Assembly (NCBI GenBank): GCA_041890495.1
Contig: CP169086.1
Span: 620,001-684,000, forward strand
Length of the DNA: 64,000 nt
Origin: Escherichia boydii
Lineage (GTDB): Bacteria; Pseudomonadota; Gammaproteobacteria; Enterobacterales; Enterobacteriaceae
Reading direction: 5' to 3'
Shown here: one piece after another, positions 17,491 to 27,145 of the stretch
Numbering within the stretch: position 1 is the stretch's first letter
Layout of the letters: every line of letters starts with the position of its first letter
Translations under genes and position numbers: made by a program
The notes under the pieces: model-generated
Seen by the model: only the letters and a program-made list of their open reading frames with translations
What the model was told of the DNA's origin: nothing
The model's database searches: none

Positions 17491-18945
17491 TTAGCGGAAC
17501 GGCGGCTCGTTGAAGGTGCGCAGCTTGCGGGAATGGAGCCGGTCACCTTCTGCCCGCAGCAGGTCAATGGCGCGAATGCCGATTTGCAGATGTTCGGATA
17601 TCGCACCTTCATAGAAACGGTTGGCCTGGCCCGGCAGCTTAATTTCACCGTGCAGCGGCTTATCGGAAACGCACAGCAGCGTGCCGTACGGGACGCGGAA
17701 GCGATACCCCTGCGCGGCGATGGTGGCGCTCTCCATATCAATGGCCACCGCGCGGCTCAGGTTGAACCGCAGCGCGGAGGCGGAATAGCGCAGCTCCCAG
17801 TTGCGGTCATCCGTCGTGACGACCGTACCGGTGCGCAGGCGCTGCTTAACTTCTTCTCCCGGCATGCCGCTGACCTCTTTGGTGGCGTCGTACAGCGCGC
17901 GCTGCACTTCCGCGATGCTCGGGATGGGGATATCCGGCGGCAGCACCGCATCCAGCACGTGGTCATCGCGCAGATACGCGTGGGCCAGCACGTAGTCGCC
18001 AATCAGCTGGCTTTCACGCAGGCCGCCGCAGTGGCCGATCATCAGCCACACGTCCGGACGCAGCACCGCCAGATGGTCGCAGATGGTCTTGGCATTTGAC
18101 GGGCCCACGCCGATGTTGATCAGCGTAATGCCCTGACCGTCGGCGGTAATCAGGTGCCAGGCGGGCATCTGATGTTTTTTCCACGCCAGGTCGGAAATGG
18201 CCTGCTCGGGCGCTTCGGTCTCGGCGGTGATCCAGATCCCTCCCGCACAGGAGAGCGCGATATACGGGCTTTCCGGGTCGAGGATCTGGCTGCAGCCCCA
18301 GCGGACAAACTCGTCAACGTAGCGGGTGTAGTTGGTAAAGAGGACGAACGGCTGGAAATGTTCGACGGGCGTGCCGGTGTAGTGGCGCAGGCGCGCCAGG
18401 GAGAAATCGACCCGGCGGGCATCAAAGTGCGACAGGGGAGAAAATTCTGCCGGGTGATAGATCCCATCGGCCGTCTCATCGCCAATCTGCGACAGTTCCG
18501 TTGTCGGGAAGTGGCGGGTCAGCCCCGCGCTCATGGAGCGGTCAAGGGTTAATGCCGAACCGTCAATCACGTACGGATACGGGATCTCATGCTGCGAGGG
18601 CTCAACGGAAATATGCGCGCCGTAATCCTGGTACAGCAGCGTGAGCTGTTCTTCAAGATACGGGCGGAACAGCGCAGGGCGGGTGACGGTGGTGCTGTAG
18701 CAGCCGGTGTGGGTAAAGCGCGCATAGGCACGGGTTTTGGGATTACTGCTAGCGCTGCCGTCCCAGGTCACAGAGAGCGATGGATAAACAAAAAGGCCCT
18801 CGGTTCTGGCCTTTTCGTCGGGAAGTTTCCCTGTTTCGATATATTCGCTGATGGCGCTGCGCAGCGCGTTGACGGACTGTTCATACAGCGCGTCGAGTTT
18901 TTCCAGCGCCTGAGCCGGGGTCAGGCTGGAGCCCTTATTATTCAT
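17491..18945 (-). CDS. amn: AMP nucleosidase
   Basis: Hydrolyses AMP to adenine and ribose 5-phosphate, regulating the adenylate pool. It has 484 residues, the E. coli length: an N-terminal alpha/beta regulatory domain (about 1-175) and a C-terminal nucleoside-phosphorylase-like catalytic domain with NIGVGPSNAKT, MIGHCGGLRE and AIDMESATIAAQG motifs. The start MNNKGSSLTP has GGAG just upstream. In E. coli amn is expressed under phosphate limitation through PhoB; I did not find an unambiguous Pho box here. Confidence 0.95.
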   Translation of the reverse strand: MNNKGSSLTPAQALEKLDALYEQSVNALRSAISEYIETGKLPDEKARTEGLFVYPSLSVTWDGSASSNPKTRAYARFTHTGCYSTTVTRPALFRPYLEEQLTLLYQDYGAHISVEPSQHEIPYPYVIDGSALTLDRSMSAGLTRHFPTTELSQIGDETADGIYHPAEFSPLSHFDARRVDFSLARLRHYTGTPVEHFQPFVLFTNYTRYVDEFVRWGCSQILDPESPYIALSCAGGIWITAETEAPEQAISDLAWKKHQMPAWHLITADGQGITLINIGVGPSNAKTICDHLAVLRPDVWLMIGHCGGLRESQLIGDYVLAHAYLRDDHVLDAVLPPDIPIPSIAEVQRALYDATKEVSGMPGEEVKQRLRTGTVVTTDDRNWELRYSASALRFNLSRAVAIDMESATIAAQGYRFRVPYGTLLCVSDKPLHGEIKLPGQANRFYEGAISEHLQIGIRAIDLLRAEGDRLHSRKLRTFNEPPFR

Positions 18946-19018
18946 CTCTGTCTCCTTGTTCCACAGGTGTGCGACTCTACCCGATAGTATGTCACACGCC
19001 TGTGAAACAAAAGTGAGA

Positions 19019-20335
19019 TCAGCGGTGGCTCGTCTCTTTCATCAATAGCGCCGTTGCCGCCGACAGCAGGCAACCGGCCAGCAGATAAATCGCCACGCTG
19101 TGCCAGTTACCGCCGGAGAAGGTCACCAGCGCGGCGGCAATAAACGGCGTAAACCCGCCGCCGACCACGCTTGCGACCTGGTAGCCCACGCCCGCGCCGC
19201 TGTAGCGATAGCTGGCACCGAACAGTTCGGTAAACATCGGCTGCTGCACGCACACCACCATATCGTGAGCGATGTTCGCGAGCATGATGGCGAAGAAGAC
19301 AATCCAGAAGATCGACTGTGCCTCCAGCGCCATAAAGAATGGCCAGGCGCTGAGGGTTCCAATCAGCGCCCCGGTAATGTAGACGCGACGGCGGCCAAAC
19401 CTGTCCGCAAGCCAGGCGAAGCAGGGTATCGTCAGGCAGCTGATCCCGCCGACCAGCAGGCCAATATTCAGGAACAATTCACGGGGCAGGCCGAGATTTT
19501 GCGTCGAGTAGTTCAGCGCAAAGGCGGTGACGATATACATCGTCAGCAGCTCGCACAGGCGCAGGGCAATAATTTTCAGAAAAGCGCCAGGGTGTCGAAT
19601 CAGGGCTTCCATCACCGGCAGCCGTTTTTTAACGACCGATTTTTCCTGCTGCTGTTGTTCGAATTCAGCGGACTCCTCCATGCCGTTACGGATCCACAGT
19701 GCGGCAATCACCAGCACGATGCTGAATATGAACGGAATGCGCCAGCCCCAGCTCAGGAACTGCTCGTCGGTGGTGAGCTGGCTGATTAACGACACCAGCC
19801 CTGTGGAAAGCAACAGTCCGACGCCGTACCCGACCTGCACGCCGCTGCTATAAAATGCTTTTTTATTTTTTGGTGCGCTCTCAACGGATAACAGCGCCGC
19901 GCCGCCCCATTCGCCGCCCACGGCGAAACCCTGGATGGCGCGCAGGGTGACCAGCAGTACCGGCGCCCACCAGCCGATAGAGGCAAACGAGGGGAGAATA
20001 CCGATAAGCGCAGTGGCGATCCCCATCATCCAGACGGTGAGCATCAGCATGCGCTTGCGGCCAAGACGGTCGCCGAAGTGGCCGAAGATCACCCCACCCA
20101 GCGGGCGAAACAGAAAGCCGACGCCGAAGGTGGCAAACGCGGCGAGCGTACCCATCGCAGGGCTGATCTGGGGGAAGAATTCGCGGTTAAACACCAGCGC
20201 GGCGGTAATGCCATAAAGCAGAAAATCATACCAGTCGACGACGGCACCCGCGAAGCTGCCGAGTGCGGCGCGGCGGGCACGATTGAGCGAAGGTGTCTCC
20301 TCGTTGGGACGATCGGAGATAAGGGTGGAGTCCAT
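19019..20335 (-). CDS. shiA: Shikimate transporter ShiA
   Basis: Major facilitator of the metabolite:H+ symporter family, 438 residues and 12 predicted helices, importing shikimate (and dehydroshikimate) with protons. Typical MHS motifs are present: FGHFGDRLGRKRML after helix 2, the GFAVGGEWGGAALL segment around helix 4, and LADRFGRRRVY in the second half. It is next to amn, as in E. coli, though in the same direction with a 73-bp gap. It should provide an aromatic-pathway precursor. Confidence 0.93.
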   Translation of the reverse strand: MDSTLISDRPNEETPSLNRARRAALGSFAGAVVDWYDFLLYGITAALVFNREFFPQISPAMGTLAAFATFGVGFLFRPLGGVIFGHFGDRLGRKRMLMLTVWMMGIATALIGILPSFASIGWWAPVLLVTLRAIQGFAVGGEWGGAALLSVESAPKNKKAFYSSGVQVGYGVGLLLSTGLVSLISQLTTDEQFLSWGWRIPFIFSIVLVIAALWIRNGMEESAEFEQQQQEKSVVKKRLPVMEALIRHPGAFLKIIALRLCELLTMYIVTAFALNYSTQNLGLPRELFLNIGLLVGGISCLTIPCFAWLADRFGRRRVYITGALIGTLSAWPFFMALEAQSIFWIVFFAIMLANIAHDMVVCVQQPMFTELFGASYRYSGAGVGYQVASVVGGGFTPFIAAALVTFSGGNWHSVAIYLLAGCLLSAATALLMKETSHR

Positions 20336-20589
20336 AGTTGTCCTGTCCGTACTAATTTTTAATTATTGGTATAAGAAAAGGTCACTCACATTGTGCCCGT
20401 CATATAAACGGAACCTATGAGACTACCGCGACAAAACGCCTGAGAAAACGTTTTTATCTTTCCGGAAGGCGCTGAATAAATAAATTTCATCTTCACCTGC
20501 AGCGAGATAATTGTATCTTCTGGCTCCGTTAAAGGCTGAATGGTTTACAGTAATAGTGACCGCCGCGTGAGTTAATCTGGGGAATAACG

Positions 20590-21165
20590 ATGCAACGCAC
20601 CTTTTCGGCATTCTGGATGGTCCTGTTTTTATTCGTCGCACCGCTTAACGCGGAGCCCAACGTCTACGGAGAACAGCGTATCAGCGGCTGGTGGAACGCG
20701 CTGACGGACGATATTTCGCAAACCTGGGAGCAGCCGCAACGTTACGATCTGTACCTGCCGTTTCTGAGCTGGCACGCTCGCTTTATGTACGACAAAGAAA
20801 AAACCGACAAGTACAATGAAATGCCGTGGGGCGGTGGCCTGGGCGTGTCCCGCTATAACGAAGAGGGCAACTGGAGCGCGCTTTTCGCGATGATGTTCAA
20901 GGACTCGCATAACGAATGGCAGCCCGCGATGGGCTATGGCTGGGAGAAGGGCTGGTATCTGGATAATGCCAGAGATTTCCGCCTTGGGCTCGGTGCCGCA
21001 GCGGGCATCACGGCGCGAGATGATTTTGCGAACTATGTCCCGCTACCGTTCATCTTCCCGCTTTTTTCGGCCAGTTATCAGCGCGTTACCGTCCAGTTCA
21101 CCTATATTCCCGGGACTTATAATAACGGCAACGTGCTTTTTGCCTGGCTGCGCTTAGGCTTTTAA
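20590..21165 (+). CDS. pagP: Lipid A palmitoyltransferase PagP
   Basis: Outer-membrane eight-strand beta-barrel enzyme that moves palmitate from a phospholipid to lipid A, raising resistance to cationic peptides. It has 191 residues with a signal peptide ending near residue 21 (PLNA|EPNV). The catalytic His is in SWHARF and the Asp-Ser pair in FKDSHNEW; the last strand ends with an aromatic residue (RLGF) as outer-membrane proteins do. PhoP control is known in the family; one GGTTTA half-site lies near 20540 but no full PhoP box was found. Its stop overlaps the convergent acyltransferase gene by 4 nt. Confidence 0.93.
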   Translation: MQRTFSAFWMVLFLFVAPLNAEPNVYGEQRISGWWNALTDDISQTWEQPQRYDLYLPFLSWHARFMYDKEKTDKYNEMPWGGGLGVSRYNEEGNWSALFAMMFKDSHNEWQPAMGYGWEKGWYLDNARDFRLGLGAAAGITARDDFANYVPLPFIFPLFSASYQRVTVQFTYIPGTYNNGNVLFAWLRLGF

Positions 21166-22127
21166 AGGGTGATCACCTTTTTAGCCACGGCGTTAGACAG
21201 TACCAGCATGGAGAAGAGAACAGAGGTGACGAATGTGAGCACAATAAGCGTCAGCTTCATTCCGAGAGAGGTCACCGGTATCAGCGCCGTCAGCAGATGA
21301 AACACCGAGTAGTGCACAATATATACTCCAGTCATCGTTTTGCTGATGGCGGCCAGAATGGACTCCTTAAATTCAGCATTGCGGCGAAAGCGCACGCCGT
21401 TCGCTGCAATCACCAGCGCGATGATCAGAATGTAAATTTGAGAGCCGGTGAGGATAAAGGCGTTTCTGTCGGCCTTGAACAGCGCGAAGAAGAAGTGGCG
21501 CTCGTAAAACCAGGTGAAGAGATAGATAAACGGGATGGCGATAACCGCCGCCCTGACTACATTTTTGCGGCTTATCCACTCGGCGATTTTAGGGTCGCAA
21601 AAGAGTTGCCCCGTCAGATAAAACAGCAGCCATGTCCACAGCCGATACTGCGGTGAAAGAGAAAGGACGTGCGTTTCAGGATAAAGCGCCGATAACAGAT
21701 CGTATCCGTAGGAAAAGAACAGCAGGGCAGCAATCGCGCCGCAGAACAGCGATCTCCGCTGGCTAAGCCACTCCACCGCCGGGTGGAAGGTGTAAATCAC
21801 GACAAAGGCGAACACGAACCAGGGCTGGATTAAATACCCGCGCTGATAAGGCTCCCAAAGGTAGTAGATCGTTATCCAGAACAGAAAAACAATCACCAGG
21901 CTTTTAATTTTACCCAGCTGCCAGCGCGTACCGTGCCGGGATTGTCCGTCGAGATAGCCCGACACCACAAAAAACAGCGGTGTGGCGATGGTCGAGATAA
22001 AGGTTAAAAACCCGAGGATCCAGTGATAGTCATAATCATAATGATCCCAGGTATTGTAGATGGTGAAGAAGGTAACCGCCGTCATGCAGCCCAGCGTCTT
22101 GATAATGTTCAGCCCTGTCGCATTCAT
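21162..22127 (-). CDS. Acyltransferase-3 family membrane protein
   Basis: Integral membrane protein of 321 residues with about ten hydrophobic helices, of the acyltransferase-3 (OafA/OpgC-like) family. It begins directly with the membrane part (NIIKTLGCMTAVTF), has FFVVSGYLDG near 53-62, and lacks a soluble extension. Such proteins transfer acetyl or succinyl groups to periplasmic glycans; the acceptor here is unknown. The start overlaps the RND pump stop by 4 nt (ATGA), so it is the last gene of the efflux operon, an unusual partner. It may also contribute surface modification alongside nearby pagP. Confidence 0.8.
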   Translation of the reverse strand: MNATGLNIIKTLGCMTAVTFFTIYNTWDHYDYDYHWILGFLTFISTIATPLFFVVSGYLDGQSRHGTRWQLGKIKSLVIVFLFWITIYYLWEPYQRGYLIQPWFVFAFVVIYTFHPAVEWLSQRRSLFCGAIAALLFFSYGYDLLSALYPETHVLSLSPQYRLWTWLLFYLTGQLFCDPKIAEWISRKNVVRAAVIAIPFIYLFTWFYERHFFFALFKADRNAFILTGSQIYILIIALVIAANGVRFRRNAEFKESILAAISKTMTGVYIVHYSVFHLLTALIPVTSLGMKLTLIVLTFVTSVLFSMLVLSNAVAKKVITL

Positions 22128-25100
22128 TGTTGTTTGGCTTCGTCCTTACGATGGAAACACGCGTAGATCACGGGGAGTACCAGTAGCGTCAGGATTGTAG
22201 CAAACCCCAGTCCAAACATAATCACAACGGCCATGCTCTGGAAGAAAACATCCAGCAGCAGCGGAGCCAGGCCAAGTACGGTAGTGAACGCGGTGAGCAG
22301 GATAGGGCGCAGGCGCGAGGTGGCGGCATAAACGATCGCGCTGTGCTGATCCTTTTGCGTTTTCTGCTGTTCGATCTCTTCCACCAGCACGATGCCGTTG
22401 CGGATGAGCATTCCGCTCAGGCTCAGCAGACCAATCAGCGCCATAAAGCCGAACGGGATACCGGTTATTAAAAATCCTGGCGTGACGCCAATCAGCGCCA
22501 GCGGTACGGTCAGCCAGATTGCGACGGCATTTTTTACCGAGCTGAACATCAGCACCGTAATGACAAACATCACCAGATACCCGAGAGGCAGCGTAGTGAA
22601 TAGCCCTTGCTGCGCTTCGCTGGAGTTTTCCGCGTCGCCGCCCCACTCGATGCTGTAGCCGTGGGGCAGGGGAAGTGCATCTACCTGCGGCTTCACGCGG
22701 GCGAGAATATCGCCGGAGGTTTGCTGGCTCAGCGGGTCCGGGTCCGTCTGAACCGTCAGTACCCGCGAGCGGTCGCGTCTAAGAATGAGCGGATCTTCCC
22801 ACTCCAGCGAAAAGCTGCTGACGACGTTACTCAGCGGGATATACTGCTGCCGCGCCTGGCTCCACACCAGCACGTTGTTCAGGTGGCTGGCATCCAGCCT
22901 TTCGCTTTCCGGGGGCCTCACCACCACGGGCAGCAGGTCGCTGCCTTCCCGATACAACCCCGCCCGGCTGCCGGAGAAATTCATCTCCAGCGCATTGTCG
23001 ACGTCCTGTTTATCCACGCCAAGCTCGCGTCCCAGCGCGGCGACGTACTGCGGACGGATCACTTTACTGCGGTTTTGCCAGTCGTTTCGGACGCTCCCCG
23101 TGGCCGGGTCGCGCGCCAGAATATCGTCCACCTGGCTGGCAATCAGGCGCAGCCGGTCTGGATCCGGGCCTTTAATGCGCACTTCAATGGCGCTGTCGCC
23201 GGAGGGGCCAAACATCACCCGTTTCGTGCTGGCGTTGACCTGCGGGTAGTTTCGCGCGATGTACTCATCAACGTGGCGGGTCAAGGGAGAAATGTTACGC
23301 TGGTCATCCATTCTTACCATGATTTGGGCATAGTTGCTGTACTGGCGCTGTCCGCTGTAGGTCAGAATAAACCGCATACTTCCCTGACCGATGGTAGAGA
23401 CGGTCGTTTCTACGCCGGGCTGGCCCTTGATGGTTTTCTCAATATCACCGGTCATTTTCTCGGTCCATTTGATATCGGTCCCGTAGGGTAACCAGAGATC
23501 GACAAAGAAAATCGGCGTATTAGATGACGGGAAAAAGTTTTGCCGCACCGCGCCAAACCCCCAGACAGACGCGGCCAGCAGGGCGGCCATCACTACCAGC
23601 GTCGGTGCCTTATGGTGCAGCAGCGTGTTAAGCAGGCGCTGGTAGAGGCGGTAGAGACGTTTGTCGTAAGGATCTGACTCGTCAGTGGTGTCCGGCGCAC
23701 TGTCGTTTTTAAACAACCACCACTTAATCATCACCGGGGTGAGGGTGAGCGCCGAGAACCAGCTCAGCATCAGGGAAATCAGCAGCACCTGGAAGAGGGA
23801 TTTACAGTATTCCCCGGTGGAATCCTGCGACAGTCCGATAGGCGCAAACGCAAGGATAGCAATCACCGTCGCCCCCAGCAGCGGCAGGGCGGAGCGGCGG
23901 ATGATAGCGTTAACGGCGGTCAACAGCGGGGAGCCCTGCTGACGGGCAATCAACACCCCTTCGACAATTACGATGGCGTTATCCACCAGCATGCTGAGGG
24001 CGATAATCAGCGCCCCAAGCGAGATGCGCTGCAGCTCAATGCCCCACAGATACATAATCAGCAGCGTGCCCAGCACGTTAAGGGCGAGAGAAACCGCAAT
24101 GATGATCCCGCTGCGTACGCCCATAAAGATCAGCAGCACGCCGATGACAATCGCCAGCGCCATCAGGAAGTTAATTATAAAACCGTTAACAGAGTGGCCC
24201 ACTTCGGCTGCCTGATCGTAAAACAGATCTATCTGTATGCCTGCCGGTTTTTCCGCCGACATCTGGTTTAGCTTCGCCTCCAGCGCGTGGCCCACGTCGA
24301 TCACGTTCACGCCGGGAATAAACGAGACGCCCATGGTGACGGCTTTTTTGCCGTTGGCATGGTAGATACTGGCTGGCGATTCGTTCAGCCCGCGCGACAG
24401 CGTGGCGATATCACGCAAACGCGTCGCCGCCCCCGTGCCGGAAGGCGTGATGATGAGATCCGCCAGTTCATCAAGATTCTCGAACTCACCGGTCGGGTGC
24501 AGACGAATGGATTCGCTGCCGGAGGTGATTTCTCCGGCGCTGGATACGACGTTGAGCCTGCTGAGCAGGGCGGAAAGCTGGTTCAGCGTAATGCCGCGCG
24601 CGGCCATTTTGGTCAGGGAAATATCGATGTTGACCTGTTGGCTAATCGCTCCACCGATGGCAACCTTCGCGACGCCGGGGACCAGAATCAACTCGCGGCG
24701 CAGCTGTTCCGCGTATCTCACGAGTTCAGGATTACTGAATTCATCCCCGGATATTGCGAAGAAGAAGCCGAACACGTCGCCGAAATCGTCATTTACAAAG
24801 GGCGTGACGACGCCGGGCGGGAACTGACGAGAGGCATCGCCCACGCGGCGGCGCAGTTCATCCCAAATCTGCGGCAGTTCGTTCGAGTGATAGCGTGAAG
24901 CAATGTTAACGGTGATTTGCGACAGACCGTTTGAAGAGATGGAGCTCACGTTGTCAAGATAAGGCAGCTGCTGAAGGGCATTCTCCAGCGGTAGCGTCAC
25001 CTCTTCTTCGACCTGCTGAGCGGATGCGCCGGGGTAGTGGGTGACCACCACTGCAGTTTTGATGGTAAAGGCGGGATCTTCCAGCCTGCCGATATTCAAC

Positions 25101-25186
25101 AGCGCGAAAATACCCCCGATGCCCAGCAGCAGAATCGTTAGCCAGACGCGAACAGGGTTATTAATAAACTGACGAGAGATATCCAT
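22124..25186 (-). CDS. RND efflux pump, inner-membrane permease (HAE1 family)
   Basis: Proton-driven tripartite efflux permease of 1020 residues with the usual plan: helix 1, large periplasmic porter loop, helices 2-7, second loop, helices 8-12. The proton-relay aspartate is in LSMLVDNAIVIVEG; only one Asp is seen there, as in several non-AcrB RND pumps. The second-half motif LSLSGMLIRNGIVLVEE is also intact. It differs from AcrB/AcrD/MdtF-type pumps in length and N-terminus (MDISRQFINNPVRVW). It is preceded by its adaptor (stop/start TAATG overlap). No outer-membrane channel gene is adjacent, so TolC is the likely partner. Confidence 0.9.
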   Translation of the reverse strand: MDISRQFINNPVRVWLTILLLGIGGIFALLNIGRLEDPAFTIKTAVVVTHYPGASAQQVEEEVTLPLENALQQLPYLDNVSSISSNGLSQITVNIASRYHSNELPQIWDELRRRVGDASRQFPPGVVTPFVNDDFGDVFGFFFAISGDEFSNPELVRYAEQLRRELILVPGVAKVAIGGAISQQVNIDISLTKMAARGITLNQLSALLSRLNVVSSAGEITSGSESIRLHPTGEFENLDELADLIITPSGTGAATRLRDIATLSRGLNESPASIYHANGKKAVTMGVSFIPGVNVIDVGHALEAKLNQMSAEKPAGIQIDLFYDQAAEVGHSVNGFIINFLMALAIVIGVLLIFMGVRSGIIIAVSLALNVLGTLLIMYLWGIELQRISLGALIIALSMLVDNAIVIVEGVLIARQQGSPLLTAVNAIIRRSALPLLGATVIAILAFAPIGLSQDSTGEYCKSLFQVLLISLMLSWFSALTLTPVMIKWWLFKNDSAPDTTDESDPYDKRLYRLYQRLLNTLLHHKAPTLVVMAALLAASVWGFGAVRQNFFPSSNTPIFFVDLWLPYGTDIKWTEKMTGDIEKTIKGQPGVETTVSTIGQGSMRFILTYSGQRQYSNYAQIMVRMDDQRNISPLTRHVDEYIARNYPQVNASTKRVMFGPSGDSAIEVRIKGPDPDRLRLIASQVDDILARDPATGSVRNDWQNRSKVIRPQYVAALGRELGVDKQDVDNALEMNFSGSRAGLYREGSDLLPVVVRPPESERLDASHLNNVLVWSQARQQYIPLSNVVSSFSLEWEDPLILRRDRSRVLTVQTDPDPLSQQTSGDILARVKPQVDALPLPHGYSIEWGGDAENSSEAQQGLFTTLPLGYLVMFVITVLMFSSVKNAVAIWLTVPLALIGVTPGFLITGIPFGFMALIGLLSLSGMLIRNGIVLVEEIEQQKTQKDQHSAIVYAATSRLRPILLTAFTTVLGLAPLLLDVFFQSMAVVIMFGLGFATILTLLVLPVIYACFHRKDEAKQQ

Positions 25187-26271
25187 TACAGTCCCCGTTC
25201 ACGCGTCCAGATACGCACCGGCTGGTTAGCATGGAGCTCTCCAACGCCTGCGGCTACTACGCGCTCGCCCGCCTTAAGCCCGCTGGTGATTACCACGCCT
25301 TCGGTAATCACTTGCCCCACGCTGACCTTGCGGTCTTCAAGATGGAGCGTGTCGCCTTCTCCCGCCACAACCCAGACGTGCGGCTCATTGCGCGGGCTGT
25401 TGTCCGGGTTAAAGACTGCCTCAACCGGTACGACCAGCGCCTCAGCGCCCGCGCCAGCCGGGAGGTTGGTTAAATTAATGGTCACCGTGCCGCTTACGCC
25501 ACCGACGGATGGAAAATCATCTGGCCGCGGCATGGTCAGTATTACCTGCCAGGTCAGGGTATTACTGTCGCTGCTGCCCGAGTGTTCTTTATAAACGGCG
25601 GTAAATTCCCGATCCGGAATGGCGTTAATTCTCACTACCGGGCGATACTGCGCGTTGCGGATATCAAAGGTCTTAAACAGGTTTTCAGGAATGCTGAACA
25701 CCACGTCAAGCAGATCGGTGCGGGTTAACGTCGCGATGGGCTGACCGGCAGACACCACCTGATGGTTTCGGACATGCACGCTGGCCGCCGTTCCGCTGAA
25801 GGGGGCGACAAGCGTCATTTGATTCAGCTCTTCTCGGGCGATCTGTAGCGCCGCATTCGCCGAATCGCGGTTCGCACGCTGCACGTCCATTTCGGCTTTC
25901 GAAATCGCCTGGCGGCCCGCCAGCGTCTGGAAGCGATCGAATTGCCTCTGGGCCAGCGTCGCCGCCGTTTGTCTGTCATTTACCCGCTGCTGGGCTTCAC
26001 GGGCGTTCAGTCTTGCAAGCTGTTGCCCCTGTTTGATGGCTGCGCCCTGACGCACATCGAGCGCTTCAATTTGACCTGCGCGCTTGAAGGAAAGGTCTGT
26101 GGCATCGCCCGATTCAATGCGGGCGGGAAAAACGCGCTGCTGGGCGTGACCGGGAACCGTCACCTCCGCCACTTTTACCATTCTGGGAAGGGGTGAGGCT
26201 TGCTTCGGTTTCGGGTCGCACGCTGTGAGCGTTAACAAAACGAACGGTAAAAGAGAGAGGTAGCGGTTCAC
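25186..26271 (-). CDS. RND efflux periplasmic adaptor, predicted lipoprotein
   Basis: Membrane-fusion protein of 361 residues linking the permease to an outer-membrane channel. It has a lipobox LTAC with C18 as the acylated residue, a lipoyl/barrel-sandwich segment (residues ~45-80 and 165-195) around an alpha-hairpin (ARLNAREAQQRVNDRQ onward), then beta-barrel and membrane-proximal domains. The start is GTG at 26271 and the signal MNRYLSLLPF supports it. It is the first large gene of the three-gene efflux operon. No divergent regulator lies next to it. Confidence 0.9.
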   Translation of the reverse strand: MNRYLSLLPFVLLTLTACDPKPKQASPLPRMVKVAEVTVPGHAQQRVFPARIESGDATDLSFKRAGQIEALDVRQGAAIKQGQQLARLNAREAQQRVNDRQTAATLAQRQFDRFQTLAGRQAISKAEMDVQRANRDSANAALQIAREELNQMTLVAPFSGTAASVHVRNHQVVSAGQPIATLTRTDLLDVVFSIPENLFKTFDIRNAQYRPVVRINAIPDREFTAVYKEHSGSSDSNTLTWQVILTMPRPDDFPSVGGVSGTVTINLTNLPAGAGAEALVVPVEAVFNPDNSPRNEPHVWVVAGEGDTLHLEDRKVSVGQVITEGVVITSGLKAGERVVAAGVGELHANQPVRIWTRERGL

Positions 26272-26328
26272 TGTATTCCCCTAATAAATAACTGTTTTAT
26301 TTATTCCATAACCTGGACAGGGGTGACA

Positions 26329-26439
26329 CTATTCTGCCAGAAAAGTGACGACCATATAGGTGAATAAACCAATCGCCGTGCTGGCGATAATGGCAAGCGC
26401 AATAAACATACCCAGACGGATCAGGCTTAAACCATACAT
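26329..26439 (-). CDS. Small single-helix membrane protein, 36 residues
   Basis: An ORF reading MYGLSLIRLGMFIALA then IIASTAIGLFTYMVVT and FLAE, stop TAG at 26331-26329. Nearly the whole peptide is one hydrophobic helix with R8 near the N-terminal end and a final glutamate. A GGAGG ribosome-binding site stands 5 nt before the ATG, which is the strongest in the neighbourhood and argues for real translation. It lies 57 nt upstream of, and in the same direction as, the efflux adaptor gene. I do not recognise the family; it could be a pump-associated small protein of the AcrZ type in function (not in sequence) or be unrelated. Confidence 0.65.
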   Translation of the reverse strand: MYGLSLIRLGMFIALAIIASTAIGLFTYMVVTFLAE

Positions 26440-26666
26440 ACATTCCTCCATGAGCCGGAAGCGGTGGCTAACTATGAGCATAGTCGGCGAAAAGATAAAT
26501 GTTAAATAACCATTAGCAGTGGGGAAGCGCTAAACCTGATATTCCTGTGCTACGTTTAATATCATCCATCTTTTTTTACTGTAACTGGCATTAAGGGCAA
26601 CCCCCTGCATTTAATGCGTTTTTTACTTCATTCACTCTCGTGTTGGTTATAAAAAGGATGCTCGAT

Positions 26667-27098
26667 ATGTATAAAAACATTCTCGTTCCGGTGGACGTCT
26701 ACGAGACAAGCCTGGCGGATAAAGCGTTGCAGCATGCACGGTTTCTGGCGCAAAGCGCATCGGGTGACATTCATTTGCTGCACGTCATGCCCAAGTTTTC
26801 AGCCGAACTGACGCGTGGTTTTATTTCAGATGCGCGCAAGATGGATGAATATATGATTAATAATTCGAAAGAAAAATTGTCTGAACTGGTCAAAAAATTG
26901 AATCTGCCAGAAGATCGTGTTCATCTCCATGTGCGCAGCGGAAATGTTCGTGATGAGGTTATTAAGCTGGCGGATGAACTTACTGCTGGCGCGATTATTG
27001 TCGGCTCCCGGAATCCAAATATTCAAACCCATTTGTTAGGATCGGAGGCGGCAAGTATTGTTCGTTATGCCCATGTTCCTGTTTTCGTTATTCGTTAA
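26667..27098 (+). CDS. Universal stress protein (UspF/UspG-like)
   Basis: Small cytosolic Usp-fold protein of 143 residues from MYKNILVPVDV. It carries the ATP-binding Usp pattern: D10 near the N-terminus, then AGAIIVGSRNPNIQTHLLGSEAASIVRYAHVPV, fitting the G-2x-G-9x-G-S/T type motif. AAGGA lies 8 nt upstream of 26667, whereas an in-frame start at 26640 has none. It precedes the P-type ATPase by 47 nt in the same direction and is likely co-transcribed. The long AT-rich upstream gap (26440-26666) has no other visible gene. Confidence 0.88.
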   Translation: MYKNILVPVDVYETSLADKALQHARFLAQSASGDIHLLHVMPKFSAELTRGFISDARKMDEYMINNSKEKLSELVKKLNLPEDRVHLHVRSGNVRDEVIKLADELTAGAIIVGSRNPNIQTHLLGSEAASIVRYAHVPVFVIR

Positions 27099-27145
27099 TG
27101 ACATAAAAGCAAGGTGGTTTCTGAATAGAATCTGAGGAAGGAACG

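Noticed and set aside
15943..18099. Long antisense frames opposite the aminopeptidase and amn (about 315 and 329 codons)
   Set aside because: They overlap two recognisable genes, cross their boundary, and show no family features; they are wobble-position shadows.
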